From Planctomycetota bacterium (GTDB taxonomy: Bacteria; Planctomycetota; Planctomycetia; Pirellulales; Pirellulaceae): a DNA stretch of 14,341 bases. The notes beneath the pieces were generated by a model that did no database searches, had not been told where the DNA came from, and saw only the letters and a list, made by a program, of their open reading frames with translations. The first letter of the stretch is position 1, and every line of letters begins with the position of its first letter. This document shows, piece by piece, positions 1-7,989 of the stretch. The translations under genes and the position numbers were made by a program. The stretch covers positions 1-14,341 of the forward strand of contig JAPLNJ010000828.1 in NCBI GenBank assembly GCA_026692885.1, in the 5' to 3' direction.

Positions 1-2118
1 TTGGTCATAGGCGACCGAATATCACCTCCCAAGGTGATTTCACTCAATCTCAAGCCTCAGCCGGTTGATCTGCAACCCGGCGCGCCGTTGAGTCAGCAGG
101 CGCTCGTCAGCAAACCCGCGCCGATTCCCGGAATTCATTCTTGGACGCTTGAAACGGTCGGGCACCGCGCCGGCATCGGAGCGGTGGCGGTGAGCCCCGA
201 CGAACGCCTGCTTGCCACGGGCGGCCACGACGATACCCTCCGCATTTGGGATGCCGCTACGGGCAAGTTGCTTCGCGCGCTCATTGGTCACGCGATGCCC
301 GTGAGATCCCTCTCGTGGTCACCCGACGGCAAGATCCTCGCATCGGGCGGCCAGTGGCAAGATCGCGTCTGCGTTTGGGACGTTTCTACAGGCGCTTTGT
401 TACGGACTTTCCCAACTGAAGGATCGTTTTGCCGCCCTGTGTCCTGGTCCCCGAACGGTCGACAACTAGCGACAGGATTGGAGAATGAGATCGAGGTCTG
501 GGATGGCAGCCTGGATCCGTGGCATGAGTCGCCACGATTTCTGCGAGGACATTCGGCCCACGTGACTTCCTTGGCTTGGTCACCCGACGGAAGATTCCTC
601 GCTTCCTGTGGTGACGATAAGAGTATTAAACTTTGGCGTTCGGACAATCTAGAAATCGAACGGACCTTGCCGTGTCCGGGAAAACCGGCCGCCAATGCGT
701 CTAGTTTGGCATGGTCACCTGATGGTCGAATGCTGCTTTGTGCGTGCGAGGATGGTGGCCCGCTCGCGATTTGGAATGTCGACACCGGGCGTATCATCCG
801 TACTGTGGCTCGGGGTGGCTTCTCCTGCGTGGCTTGGTCTTCCGATGGGCAGAGTGTGGCAGGCGGCGCAATTTACGGCCAAGGTGCGAGCGTCTGGCGG
901 ATCTCCAGTCGCGAACCTATGTGTGCCGTAAGCAGGTTGCCCAACACCCTGTCGCTGAAGTTTATAGGGGAAGGGAAACGATTGGCTGTGGCAGGCTACG
1001 ACACACTTGATCTCCTTGAGGTGGATTCGGGCCGTTGCGAAATGTCGCTGCCGTCGCACTGCGCACAGGGACGCTGGACGGTGAATCCTGCGGCCCTCTC
1101 GTGGGATGGCAAACAAGGAGCGACCGGATACTTCGAACGGAACCGCTGCGTTGTTCGGTTATGGGATAGTGCATCGGGCAAGATACAGCGCGAGCTTGAT
1201 GTGCCGGACTATGTCGATCAACTGTGTTTGGATCCTGATGGCAGATTCATTGTTGCAGGCCAACTAAATGGTCTCGCATCTGTGTGGGACACACGCACCG
1301 GAGACCAACTCGGGACCGTTCCGAGATCCACGTTCGGTGGAATGGCGTGGTCAGGCGACGGCAAGTTCGTGGTTGTGAATCATCAGACCAGCGGACAAGT
1401 CTGGGATCTGTCCACAAGGCAACGGCGGTGTCCGCTGCCGGGTGGGCTGGGCGGTGTGGCGTTCAGCCCCGATGGTTTGGCGGTCGTAATTGGCGTTGAC
1501 CAAGCGATTCTGCTTTGCGACGCGCGGACTGGGGAATTGCGGGCCACTCTTGATATCGCCGTACAGGGCAAAATCCGTGGTGCGGCTTGGTCGCCATCGG
1601 GAGCCACGATCGCAGCCGTCGCAGGGACCAACCGACTGTATCTTTGGGATGCCAAATCGCAACAGCCTCAGGGCGACTCCGAACTTCCTGTCGTTAGTCG
1701 GCTGGACTGGCCGACCCTGGCTTGGGTGAACGACACGACGACTGTCTTTGGGAACACGGACTACACGGCTATCTGGGACAACAAACAGGCACGGCTGCTG
1801 CAACCGATTCTCTCCCATAGGGGCAATAGTCCATGGCCAGTATCGGTCGCCAAGGACGTAATCGCCTTTCCGGGACCATCGCTGGTGAGGCTGCACCGGA
1901 TTGCGGATGGTGCGTTGTTAAGGACGGTCGTCTAGCTGCGAGACCATCAATACGCGCTGATCAGCCCCGAGGGCCACTTGGCCGGCTCGCCCGGCGTGGA
2001 AAAGGAATTCGTGTACGTGGTCCAAACCGACGCCGGCCAGGAAACCCTGAAGCCGGAGGAATTCACGCGGAAGTACGGTTGGAAGAACGATTCGTCGAAA
2101 GCGTCCGGTGCCAACTAG
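1..2118 (+). pseudogene. WD40 repeat protein, 5'-partial at window edge, interrupted by an in-frame TAG at 1933-1935
   Basis: This is the C-terminal part of a large WD40 beta-propeller protein. I count about 14 WD-like units from residue ~50 to the stop, starting at GHRAGIGAVAVSPDERLLAT and repeating patterns such as SWSPDGK, LASGG, VCVWD and KLWR. Fourteen would fit two seven-bladed propellers. Such domains are protein-protein scaffolds. In planctomycetes they often follow a kinase or other signalling domain, which here would lie left of base 1. The frame is open from base 1, so the TTG there is probably not the real start. The reading ends at TAG 1933-1935, but the same frame continues for 60 sense codons (1936-2115) to a second TAG at 2116-2118. 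That tail contains ISPEGHLAGSPGVEKEFVYV and KYGWKND, which I recognise as the usual C-terminal signature of planctomycete WD40 proteins. A nonsense mutation, a sequencing error or readthrough are the options. WD40 identity is certain; pseudogene status is inferred. Confidence 0.85.
1936..2118 (+). other. In-frame C-terminal tail of the WD40 protein, cut off by the TAG
   Basis: These 60 codons are in the same frame as the WD40 gene, directly after its TAG, and end with their own TAG at 2116-2118. The encoded peptide begins LRDHQYALISPEGHLAGSPG and ends KNDSSKASGAN. It has no start codon or ribosome binding site of its own, so it would be lost unless the upstream TAG is suppressed. The peptide looks intact, with no internal stops or frameshifts, suggesting that the interruption is recent or not real. 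Confidence 0.8.
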
Positions 2119-2456
2119 CCGAACGGGCGTTGCGGAACCATGAATCACTCTTGAGGGCCGACGAACCGCTCGAACGGCAGGCAGCACGAGGTACCAGTTA
2201 CCCCCTATGATGGCGATGCGTCGGGCCTACGCCGCACGGCGGAATGCCACTTTCATGACCGAACTGACGGCGTGATGGAAGGAGCGGCAGCGAAATCGCG
2301 GAGCAACTCTGTAATAGTCATACTTCAGCCGTCCGCCGAGACGCTGTCGGCCGACAGCGAAACGGGAGGCATCATGAACACACTGCTTCAGGCGTCAGGA
2401 ACTGCCCTGCGTCGCCGCACATGAGGCCACTCTGAAGTAGCTGCTGCTTGGGCGAC
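2119..2456. other. Intergenic spacer with palindrome, between WD40 tail and recombinase 1
   Basis: This 338-base spacer separates the WD40 gene from the convergent recombinase gene. I see no convincing gene. It holds a perfect 16-bp palindrome at 2343-2358. An 8-bp inverted pair (TACTTCAG at 2321-2328, CTGAAGTA at 2432-2439) flanks that palindrome. A 16-codon ORF at 2374-2424 has a GGGAGG sequence four bases upstream, but it is too short to call a gene. No tRNA or obvious attachment site was found. Confidence 0.6.
2343..2358. repeat. Perfect 16-bp palindrome GCTGTCGGCCGACAGC
   Basis: The two 8-base halves are exact reverse complements with no spacer. It lies about 100 bases beyond the stop codon of recombinase 1 and about 225 bases beyond the WD40 tail. 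It could bind a dimeric protein, form part of a recombination site, or act as a weak terminator stem. It has no U-tract. The palindrome is seen directly; its function is unknown. Confidence 0.6.
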
Positions 2457-3731
2457 CTATCGGCTATCCGCTTTCGGCCTTCCCAGGGGAGACTTGCCGG
2501 TGTTTTTCCTTGCCGCCCGTCCGCGAGTCGAGGCGGTGCTGTTCCTGCCGCCCTCGTTCTCGCCACTTGGTTGTTCGGTGGTCGATGCTCCGCCCGGCAT
2601 GGGATCGGCACCAATCGCAGCCCACAGCGGGTCCTGGTAATGCTGCCCCCATTCTCGACCGTAGTGATCGAATGCGACCTTGGGAGTATCGCCGATCAAC
2701 TCGGCCAGGGTCTCGATCGAGCAGCCTTTACCGCCATTCCAGAATCCGGACAGCATTCGATGGGCGAAGGTGTGGCGACAACTGTAGCTGGAGTACTTCA
2801 TCCTCACCGGGTCCTTATCCCAGCCCAGCTTACGCTTGAGCGAAAGAAACCGATGCACGCCAGTCACTTTCTTCCAGGGGTTACCTTGAGTGTTCCGAAA
2901 CAGTGGCTTCCCTGAACCTCGGGGCGCCGTTTCCATCAATCGCTTGGTCAGCTCCGCCACCTCCGGCCGCACCGGGATCTTCCTGGTTTTCTTGGTCTTC
3001 GTCGAGTACACCCGCCACATCATGCCGCGGGCGGTGTCTTCCACGTCGTCGGCGGTCAGACGCGCCAACTCACAGAAGGGACGCAGTCCCGTATGGAATG
3101 CCGCCAAGAGGAAGTCGCGGAAACATTGGTCTGCCGCTTCGTAGAGTGCCTTCTCGTCCGCCGCGGTCAGCGAGTGCAGCCGTGGCTGGGGTGGTGGTTT
3201 CTTGAGCCCCTTGAGCAGGTTGGGCACGTCGTACATCTCCCGAGCGTGGTTGAACGCCGCCAGGACAATGGTGATCGCATTGCGTCGCGTCGCGGGCGAG
3301 CGCCATGTCGGGTGGCTTTCGATCCACGTTCTGATGTGCCCCTTTCGGACCTGCGAAACGGGCAAGGCCCCGCAGTACTCGCAGAGTTCGTTCAGATAGC
3401 GAGCAACTCCTTCACGATGGCCGTCACTGACCGTGCCGGTGGCCACGCCACGCTCGCAGTACTGGAGGTATTCCGAGCACACTCTGGCGACCAGCCACTC
3501 GCCCCCGCTGGCCGGCGCAGCTGTCGGGCGCCATTGGCCCGCCAGCTTCACCCGCGCCAGGGCCAATTCGGCCGCCTTCCTGTTCTCCTTGCCCCGGACC
3601 CGTTTGCCGTCCTCGTCCACCAAAGGCACTCGCGTCTTTGTCCCCGGCGTGGTGTAGTACCAGCCGTCGGTCTGCTTCCAGTACCAAGCCGAACCACGGC
3701 CTTGTCGGCGATGTTTACCGTTTGGTCCCAT
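2457..3731 (-). CDS. Tyrosine recombinase/integrase, copy 1
   Basis: This 424-residue protein is a phage-type site-specific recombinase that would cut and rejoin DNA through a phosphotyrosine. An N-terminal/core-binding region (about 1-180) precedes a catalytic domain (about 185-375) and a polar tail. Visible catalytic landmarks are R217 in HTGLRPFCELAR, a lysine-rich strand at 244-251, R319 in SYSCRHTFAHRML and the nucleophile candidate Y357 in FDHYG. The histidine expected three residues before R319 is Y316, and the histidine expected after the conserved glycine is D348 (LIGDTP). I chose ATG at 3731 because it aligns exactly with the start of copy 2 and has GAGGA (3742-3746) ten bases upstream. 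The open frame runs on to 4103, but that extension overlaps copy 2 and has no similarity to it. It lies 139 bases downstream of copy 2 on the same strand and may be co-transcribed. Recombinase identity is firm; the target is unknown. Confidence 0.9.
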   Translation of the reverse strand: MGPNGKHRRQGRGSAWYWKQTDGWYYTTPGTKTRVPLVDEDGKRVRGKENRKAAELALARVKLAGQWRPTAAPASGGEWLVARVCSEYLQYCERGVATGTVSDGHREGVARYLNELCEYCGALPVSQVRKGHIRTWIESHPTWRSPATRRNAITIVLAAFNHAREMYDVPNLLKGLKKPPPQPRLHSLTAADEKALYEAADQCFRDFLLAAFHTGLRPFCELARLTADDVEDTARGMMWRVYSTKTKKTRKIPVRPEVAELTKRLMETAPRGSGKPLFRNTQGNPWKKVTGVHRFLSLKRKLGWDKDPVRMKYSSYSCRHTFAHRMLSGFWNGGKGCSIETLAELIGDTPKVAFDHYGREWGQHYQDPLWAAIGADPMPGGASTTEQPSGENEGGRNSTASTRGRAARKNTGKSPLGRPKADSR

Positions 3732-3870
3732 GTCTCGCGAATCCTCGACTTCGTGTGTGCTGCAGGGGAAGTCTCGACCGAAAAGTGATCGTGCGTCAGT
3801 TGGCCCAACTGCAACGCGACAACGGCGCCGGTTTGCCACGCATACAGTCGAGCCGGTGGTCGCTGGTGCC
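3732..3870. promoter_or_regulatory. Gap between the two recombinase genes, with 15-bp odd palindrome at 3797-3811
   Basis: The 139-base gap contains CAGTTGGCCCAACTG, whose 7-base arms are exact reverse complements around one central C. It lies about 65 bases upstream of the ATG of recombinase 1, where a repressor operator or recombination core could sit. I see no clear promoter boxes, and the role is only a suggestion. Confidence 0.35.
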
Positions 3871-5139
3871 CTATCGACTCGAGTTGCTTTTCGCCTTCCT
3901 TCGGGCGTCTGGCCGAGTTGAGCCGGACTTCCTTCGTGCCTTCTTGCTGTCGGCCTGACTCTCGCCAGTGGTTGGGGGCTGGGAATCGGCCGATCCGCCG
4001 TTGTCGCGCGACGCGGCACCAATCGCGGCCCAGAGCGGATCTTGGTAATGCTGTCCCCATTCCTTACCGTAGTGATCAAATGCCACCTTCGGCGTGTCGC
4101 CAATCAACTCCGCCAGAGTCTCGATCGAGCAACCGACGCCGCCCGTCCAATAGCCCGACAGCATCCGATGGGCAAAAGTGTGCCGACATGTGTAGCAGGA
4201 GTACTTCGACTTGACCGGGTCCGTGTTCCAGCCCAGCTTCTTCTTGATGGTCAGGAACCGAACCACCCCAGTCATCCTCTTCCAGACCTTTCCCTTGGTG
4301 TTGCGGAACAGCGGAATGCCCGTTCCCCGCGGCGCTGTCCTCATCAGCCTGCGTGTCAGCTCCGCCACCTCGGCCCGAACAGGGATCTTCCTCGTCTTCT
4401 TGGTTTTCGTGGAGTACACCCGCCACATCATGCCCCGTGGGTTCTCCTCGACGTCATCGGCGGTCATGCGCGCCAACTCGCAGAACGGACGCAAGCCGGT
4501 ATGGAGCGCGGCGAAGAGGAAGTCGCGGAAGCACTGCTCCGTGGCTGCGTACAGTTCCGTCTCCGCCTCGGGACTGAACGAGTGGAGGCGTGGTTTGGAG
4601 GGAGGTTTCTTCAGACCCTTGAGCGGATTGACGACGTCATGCATCTCCTCAGTTTGGTTGAAGGCCGCCAGGACGATGGCGACAACGCTTCGATGGGTCG
4701 CCGATGACCGCCACGTGACGTGGCTTTCCATCCACGTCTTGACGTGCCCTTTTTTCAGTTCCGCGACGGGCAAGGCACCGCAGTGCTTGCACAGGTCGTT
4801 CAGGAAGCTCACTGTGTTGTCGCGGTGCCCTTTGCTGACCGTTCCGTTGACGACGCCACGTTCACAGTACTGGATGTATTCCGAGCAGACCCTGGCCACC
4901 ACCCACGGCTCTCGGCTGCGTGCTCCACCTGCCGCTTCCGACGAGTCGTCCACCTTGACCCGTGCCAGCGCCAGTTCGGCGGCTTCCTGGTTCTCCCGAC
5001 CGCGTATCCGTTGGCCTTCCTCGTCAAACAGGGCCATGCGTTTCTTTGTGCCCGGCAGGGTGTAATACCAGCAATCGGTCTGTTCCCAGCGCCAGGCTGA
5101 ACCGTGCGACTGTCGGCGTTGTTTTCGATTTCTGCCCAT
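3871..5139 (-). CDS. Tyrosine recombinase/integrase, copy 2
   Basis: This 422-residue tyrosine recombinase aligns with copy 1 without a single gap over residues 1-375, with 265 identities by my count (71%). It has the same landmarks: R217 in HTGLRPFCELAR, STKTKKTRKIPV around 243-254, CYTCRHTFAHRML with R319, and Y357 in FDHYG. It also has the same substitutions, Y316 and D348, at the two positions usually occupied by histidine. The N-terminus (WYYTLPG, followed by basic and acidic residues) is shared, while the last ~45 residues are polar, basic and unrelated to copy 1. The start is the first ATG and is mirrored by copy 1; only a weak AAGGGC precedes it. It is the upstream gene of a two-gene tandem. 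No tRNA or obvious cargo genes adjoin it, so an integrative element, if any, is not delimited here. Confidence 0.92.
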   Translation of the reverse strand: MGRNRKQRRQSHGSAWRWEQTDCWYYTLPGTKKRMALFDEEGQRIRGRENQEAAELALARVKVDDSSEAAGGARSREPWVVARVCSEYIQYCERGVVNGTVSKGHRDNTVSFLNDLCKHCGALPVAELKKGHVKTWMESHVTWRSSATHRSVVAIVLAAFNQTEEMHDVVNPLKGLKKPPSKPRLHSFSPEAETELYAATEQCFRDFLFAALHTGLRPFCELARMTADDVEENPRGMMWRVYSTKTKKTRKIPVRAEVAELTRRLMRTAPRGTGIPLFRNTKGKVWKRMTGVVRFLTIKKKLGWNTDPVKSKYSCYTCRHTFAHRMLSGYWTGGVGCSIETLAELIGDTPKVAFDHYGKEWGQHYQDPLWAAIGAASRDNGGSADSQPPTTGESQADSKKARRKSGSTRPDARRKAKSNSSR

Positions 5140-5328
5140 GGCCTGTGCGAGCCCTTGTGAAGTGACCTGATTGCCCTCGGAACGTTGACGATGGCTTCGC
5201 GACGCAGGATACTGAGGCGACTTTGTTTCCGCTCCTCGTCCAGCCGCTTAATCGCCGTCCAGTCGGCGTAAGCAACTGGGCGTGGACAGAGAATTGATCG
5301 TCAATCCCTTCGGTATCGAGGCACCACC
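5140..5328. promoter_or_regulatory. Divergent intergenic region between recombinase 2 and sulfatase
   Basis: These 189 bases must hold the promoters of two divergent genes. GAGG at 5318-5321, seven bases before the sulfatase ATG, is a good ribosome binding site. A small hairpin (ATTGA TCG TCAAT) lies near 5294-5306. I could not pick out convincing promoter boxes. Confidence 0.4.
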
Positions 5329-6804
5329 ATGATCTCTAACGCATCTTCAGTGGGGTACGAGTCTAGTAGCAATTCACCCCGTCAATTGCTACATAGAATA
5401 ACTACACTAATTCTTACCACCGCCGCGGCTATACTGTCAATAGGACCATCAATTACAGGCAATTGCGCGGATTTACGTAGTGTACCAAACATCGTACTAA
5501 TACTTGCCGATGACCTCGGGTACGGTGACCTCGGGTGTTATGGGCATCCATCCATCCGCACGCCGCACCTGGACCGCATGGCGGCGGAGGGCCTGCGTTT
5601 CACCGACTTCTACTCAACCGCCGAGGTCTGTACGCCGAGCCGGGCGGCGCTGTTGACGGGACGTTACCCGCTGCGGAGCGGAATGTGTCACGACAGGTTT
5701 CGGGTCTTACGCCGCAGCTCCACCGGCGGATTGCCTGCGGAGGAGCTGACCATTGCCGAGGCGTTGCAGCCACGCGGCTACGCCACCGGCATGGTGGGCA
5801 AATGGCACCTCGGTAATTACGAGAACGTCGCCGCTCATCACCCGCTCAAGCACGGGTTCGATTTCTATCTCGGCCTGCCGCACTCCAACGACATGAACCC
5901 GACCCCCGCCGCGCCGAAAGCCGCCACCAGCCGACTCGACCAACAGGCCGAGTGGTGGGCGGCCCCCCTGTACCTTAACGACCAACGGATCGAGTGCCCC
6001 GCCGACCAGACGACGCTCACCCGCCGTTACACCGAGCAGGCCGTGAACTTCATCCGCGAACACCGCACCAGGCCGTTCTTCCTGTACTTCGCCCACACCT
6101 TCCCGCACGTGCCGCTGTTTGCGTCGCGCACGGGCAGCGCGCGCGGCCTGTACGGCGACGTGGTCGAGGAGCTTGACTGGAGCGTCGGCCAAGTGCTCGA
6201 CACGTTGCGCCGCGAGGGCCTCGACAAGAACACGTTCGTCTTCTTCACCAGCGACAACGGCCCGTGGCTCACGATGGGCCAGGCCGGCGGCTCCGCCGGG
6301 CTGTTGCGCGACGGCAAAGGCAGCACCTTCGAGGGCGGCATGCGCGAGCCGGGCATCGCCTGGTGGCCGGGCCGCGTCCCGGCCGGCGTCGTCACGCACG
6401 AACTGGCCTGCACGATGGACCTCTTCGCCACCAGCCTGACCCTGGCGGGCACGGACCTGCCGCAAGACCGCGTGATTGACGGCGTGGACCTGACGCCGGT
6501 CTTGACTGGCACCGGACCGAGCCGGCGCGAAGTGTTCTTCTACTATCGCGGCACGCAACTCTGCGCCGCCCGGAAAGGCCGGTTCAAAGCCCACTTCATC
6601 ACGCGTTCGAGCTATGGCAAGGACGACACGCAGAGCCACGCACCGCCCTTGCTCTACGAGTTGAGCCGTGATCCGTCCGAGCAGTTCAACGTCGCCGCTG
6701 AGCATCCCGACGTGCTCGCCGACATCCTCCGCGAAGTCGAACGCCACCGCGCCACTGTCCAGCCTGTGAAATGTCAACTGGAAGAAACCATCACAGAGAA
6801 ATGA
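5329..6804 (+). CDS. Exported arylsulfatase-type sulfatase (formylglycine dependent)
   Basis: This 491-residue protein is a type I sulfatase that hydrolyses sulfate esters, plausibly on sulfated polysaccharides, outside the cytoplasm. Residues ~20-47 form a signal peptide ([13 protein letters not shown] core). The catalytic domain starts at [17 protein letters not shown], with D61 and D62 as metal ligands. C101 in CTPSR (C101-R105) is the cysteine converted to formylglycine. K158 and H160 lie in GKWHLG, H256 in [10 protein letters not shown]309 and N310 in TSDNGPW, and K330 in [10 protein letters not shown]. The set is complete, so the enzyme should be active if a maturase exists elsewhere. 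The length is ordinary for the family. The first ~180 bases are strikingly AT-rich and use rare codons such as CTA, ATA, AGA and TTA. The start has GAGG seven bases upstream. It converges on the next gene with a 39-base gap. The substrate cannot be read from sequence. Confidence 0.95.
   Translation: MISNASSVGYESSSNSPRQLLHRITTLILTTAAAILSIGPSITGNCADLRSVPNIVLILADDLGYGDLGCYGHPSIRTPHLDRMAAEGLRFTDFYSTAEVCTPSRAALLTGRYPLRSGMCHDRFRVLRRSSTGGLPAEELTIAEALQPRGYATGMVGKWHLGNYENVAAHHPLKHGFDFYLGLPHSNDMNPTPAAPKAATSRLDQQAEWWAAPLYLNDQRIECPADQTTLTRRYTEQAVNFIREHRTRPFFLYFAHTFPHVPLFASRTGSARGLYGDVVEELDWSVGQVLDTLRREGLDKNTFVFFTSDNGPWLTMGQAGGSAGLLRDGKGSTFEGGMREPGIAWWPGRVPAGVVTHELACTMDLFATSLTLAGTDLPQDRVIDGVDLTPVLTGTGPSRREVFFYYRGTQLCAARKGRFKAHFITRSSYGKDDTQSHAPPLLYELSRDPSEQFNVAAEHPDVLADILREVERHRATVQPVKCQLEETITEK
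5366..5392. repeat. 9-bp inverted repeat with 9-base loop inside the sulfatase leader
   Basis: GTAGCAATT and AATTGCTAC are exact reverse complements separated by nine bases. The repeat lies 37-63 bases after the sulfatase ATG, within the AT-rich leader. In mRNA it could form a hairpin near the ribosome entry region. It is seen directly; the effect is speculative. Confidence 0.5.
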
Positions 6805-6843
6805 TCGACCGTGGCGCATCCCTGCCCCGTTCCCACAGCAACC

Positions 6844-7989
6844 CTATTCCCATTCGCCGAGCGTGACCTTCTTGACCAGTCGCTCGTCCCCGCGAATGAG
6901 CTTGAGCGTGACCGTGTCGCCGGCTTTGTTCTTGGAGATCAGAGCCGTCAGCATCTCGAAATCGTTAACCTTCTGTCCCTCGTACTCGTAGAGCACGTCG
7001 TTGGCCAAGAGGCCGCCTTTTTCAGCGGCGCTGTTGGGGCGGACGGTGTAGATCACGCAGCCCTCCAGGGCCGGTTGGCAGCCGATTCCCAAGAACCCGC
7101 CGAACCGCACGTCCACCTTGGTCCTCAGCAGTGCTTGCTGCAGCTTCTCGGCGGCGGGCCGACTGACGTTCGTCCCGAAGATGCGCAGCGTCCCGAGGCC
7201 CTGCAACTGGGTCAGTACATCGATTGCGGGGTCGCCGATCGGCACGTACATCAGGCTGAGCATTTGTACGTTGCACAGGTTCTTCAAGTGTTTGACACCT
7301 GTGTCCGTGATACTGGCGTGTTTGACCGTGAGGCTGCCGATGCCGTGGACTTCGGGTACGTACTTCAGCCAGCCGTCGGTGACTTGCGGGCCTTCGAAGA
7401 TCAGCTCGCCGACATCGTGCAGATGACGCAGCCGCGCCAAGTCCTGCTCCTCGCCGCGCCACTTGTCGCCAAACACGAGGGCGTAACGATCGGCCACCTG
7501 GAAGCCGAATTCGACGGGATCGTTGCCCACCAAGGCGCCCAGGCGTTTGAGTTCCGCCAGGGCTCGCTCCGCGCGAAGGGCGTCCAGTTTCGTCAAGGCT
7601 TCCGCGGCCCGCCTCGCGGCCGACGTGAATCGCGTCTCGGCCAGTTTTTGCAGCGTCGTGCGGGCTGCTGACTCGGCTTCTGGCTCCGCGGCCAGAGCAA
7701 GTTCCTGGAGGATGATAACACCCCGCGTCGTCACCTCCAGGTTGTTGCTCTGCAAAGCTTCCGCCAGCGGCAGGACGGCTGCCGCACCGGCCCCGATCAG
7801 TTTCTCGGTCGCCAACTCCCGCTCCACAAAGCGGTCCGAATTGAGGTCCTTCACCCATTGGTCGATCTGCTCACGGGTGAAAGTCGCCGGTGATTTGGCG
7901 GGCGCTGCCGAAGACGGCTCGGCCGCCAGCACCGTGGCCGCCGCCAGCAGTCCCCCAACCGCGGTCATTCGCAGGAAAATCGCTCGCAT
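6844..7989 (-). CDS. Secreted HEAT/leucine-rich/PDZ-domain protein
   Basis: This 381-residue protein has no recognisable catalytic residues and looks like an envelope scaffold or sensor. A signal peptide covers residues 1-23 (GGLLAAATVLAAEP). Residues ~38-135 are helical and HEAT-like: DRFVERELATEKLIGAGAAA followed by a second helix pair with NNLEVTTRGVIIL. Residues ~190-290 are short leucine-rich units (GIGSLTVKHASITDTGVKHL, then NVQMLSLMYVPIGDPAIDVL). Residues ~296-380 are a PDZ domain, with FLGIGC as the carboxylate-binding loop region and VRPNSAAEKGGLLANDVLYE as the classic PDZ signature. PDZ domains bind C-terminal peptides and often accompany trypsin-like or site-2 proteases, but no protease domain is present here. 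GGAGAG lies five bases before the ATG, supporting the start. The gene converges with the sulfatase, which does not prove a link. Domain calls are firm; the role is unknown. Confidence 0.85.
   Translation of the reverse strand: MRAIFLRMTAVGGLLAAATVLAAEPSSAAPAKSPATFTREQIDQWVKDLNSDRFVERELATEKLIGAGAAAVLPLAEALQSNNLEVTTRGVIILQELALAAEPEAESAARTTLQKLAETRFTSAARRAAEALTKLDALRAERALAELKRLGALVGNDPVEFGFQVADRYALVFGDKWRGEEQDLARLRHLHDVGELIFEGPQVTDGWLKYVPEVHGIGSLTVKHASITDTGVKHLKNLCNVQMLSLMYVPIGDPAIDVLTQLQGLGTLRIFGTNVSRPAAEKLQQALLRTKVDVRFGGFLGIGCQPALEGCVIYTVRPNSAAEKGGLLANDVLYEYEGQKVNDFEMLTALISKNKAGDTVTLKLIRGDERLVKKVTLGEWE

Noticed and set aside
2374..2424. 16-codon ORF with a GGGAGG ribosome binding site near the palindrome
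   Set aside because: The peptide is only 16 residues and there is no conservation evidence; a chance site is likely, though it could be a leader peptide.
2448..2915. Plus-strand open frames over the recombinase genes
   Set aside because: They are shadows of the minus-strand recombinases, with no motifs or ribosome binding sites.
3732..4103. N-terminal extension of recombinase 1 (open frame up to 4103)
   Set aside because: It overlaps the 3' end of recombinase 2, has the composition of out-of-frame GC-rich sequence, and copy 2 starts exactly where MGPN of copy 1 begins.
5707..6819. 370-codon open frame antisense to the sulfatase
   Set aside because: It is a typical GC-rich shadow: alanine/arginine/valine-rich with no recognisable motif, while the opposite strand has all sulfatase catalytic residues.
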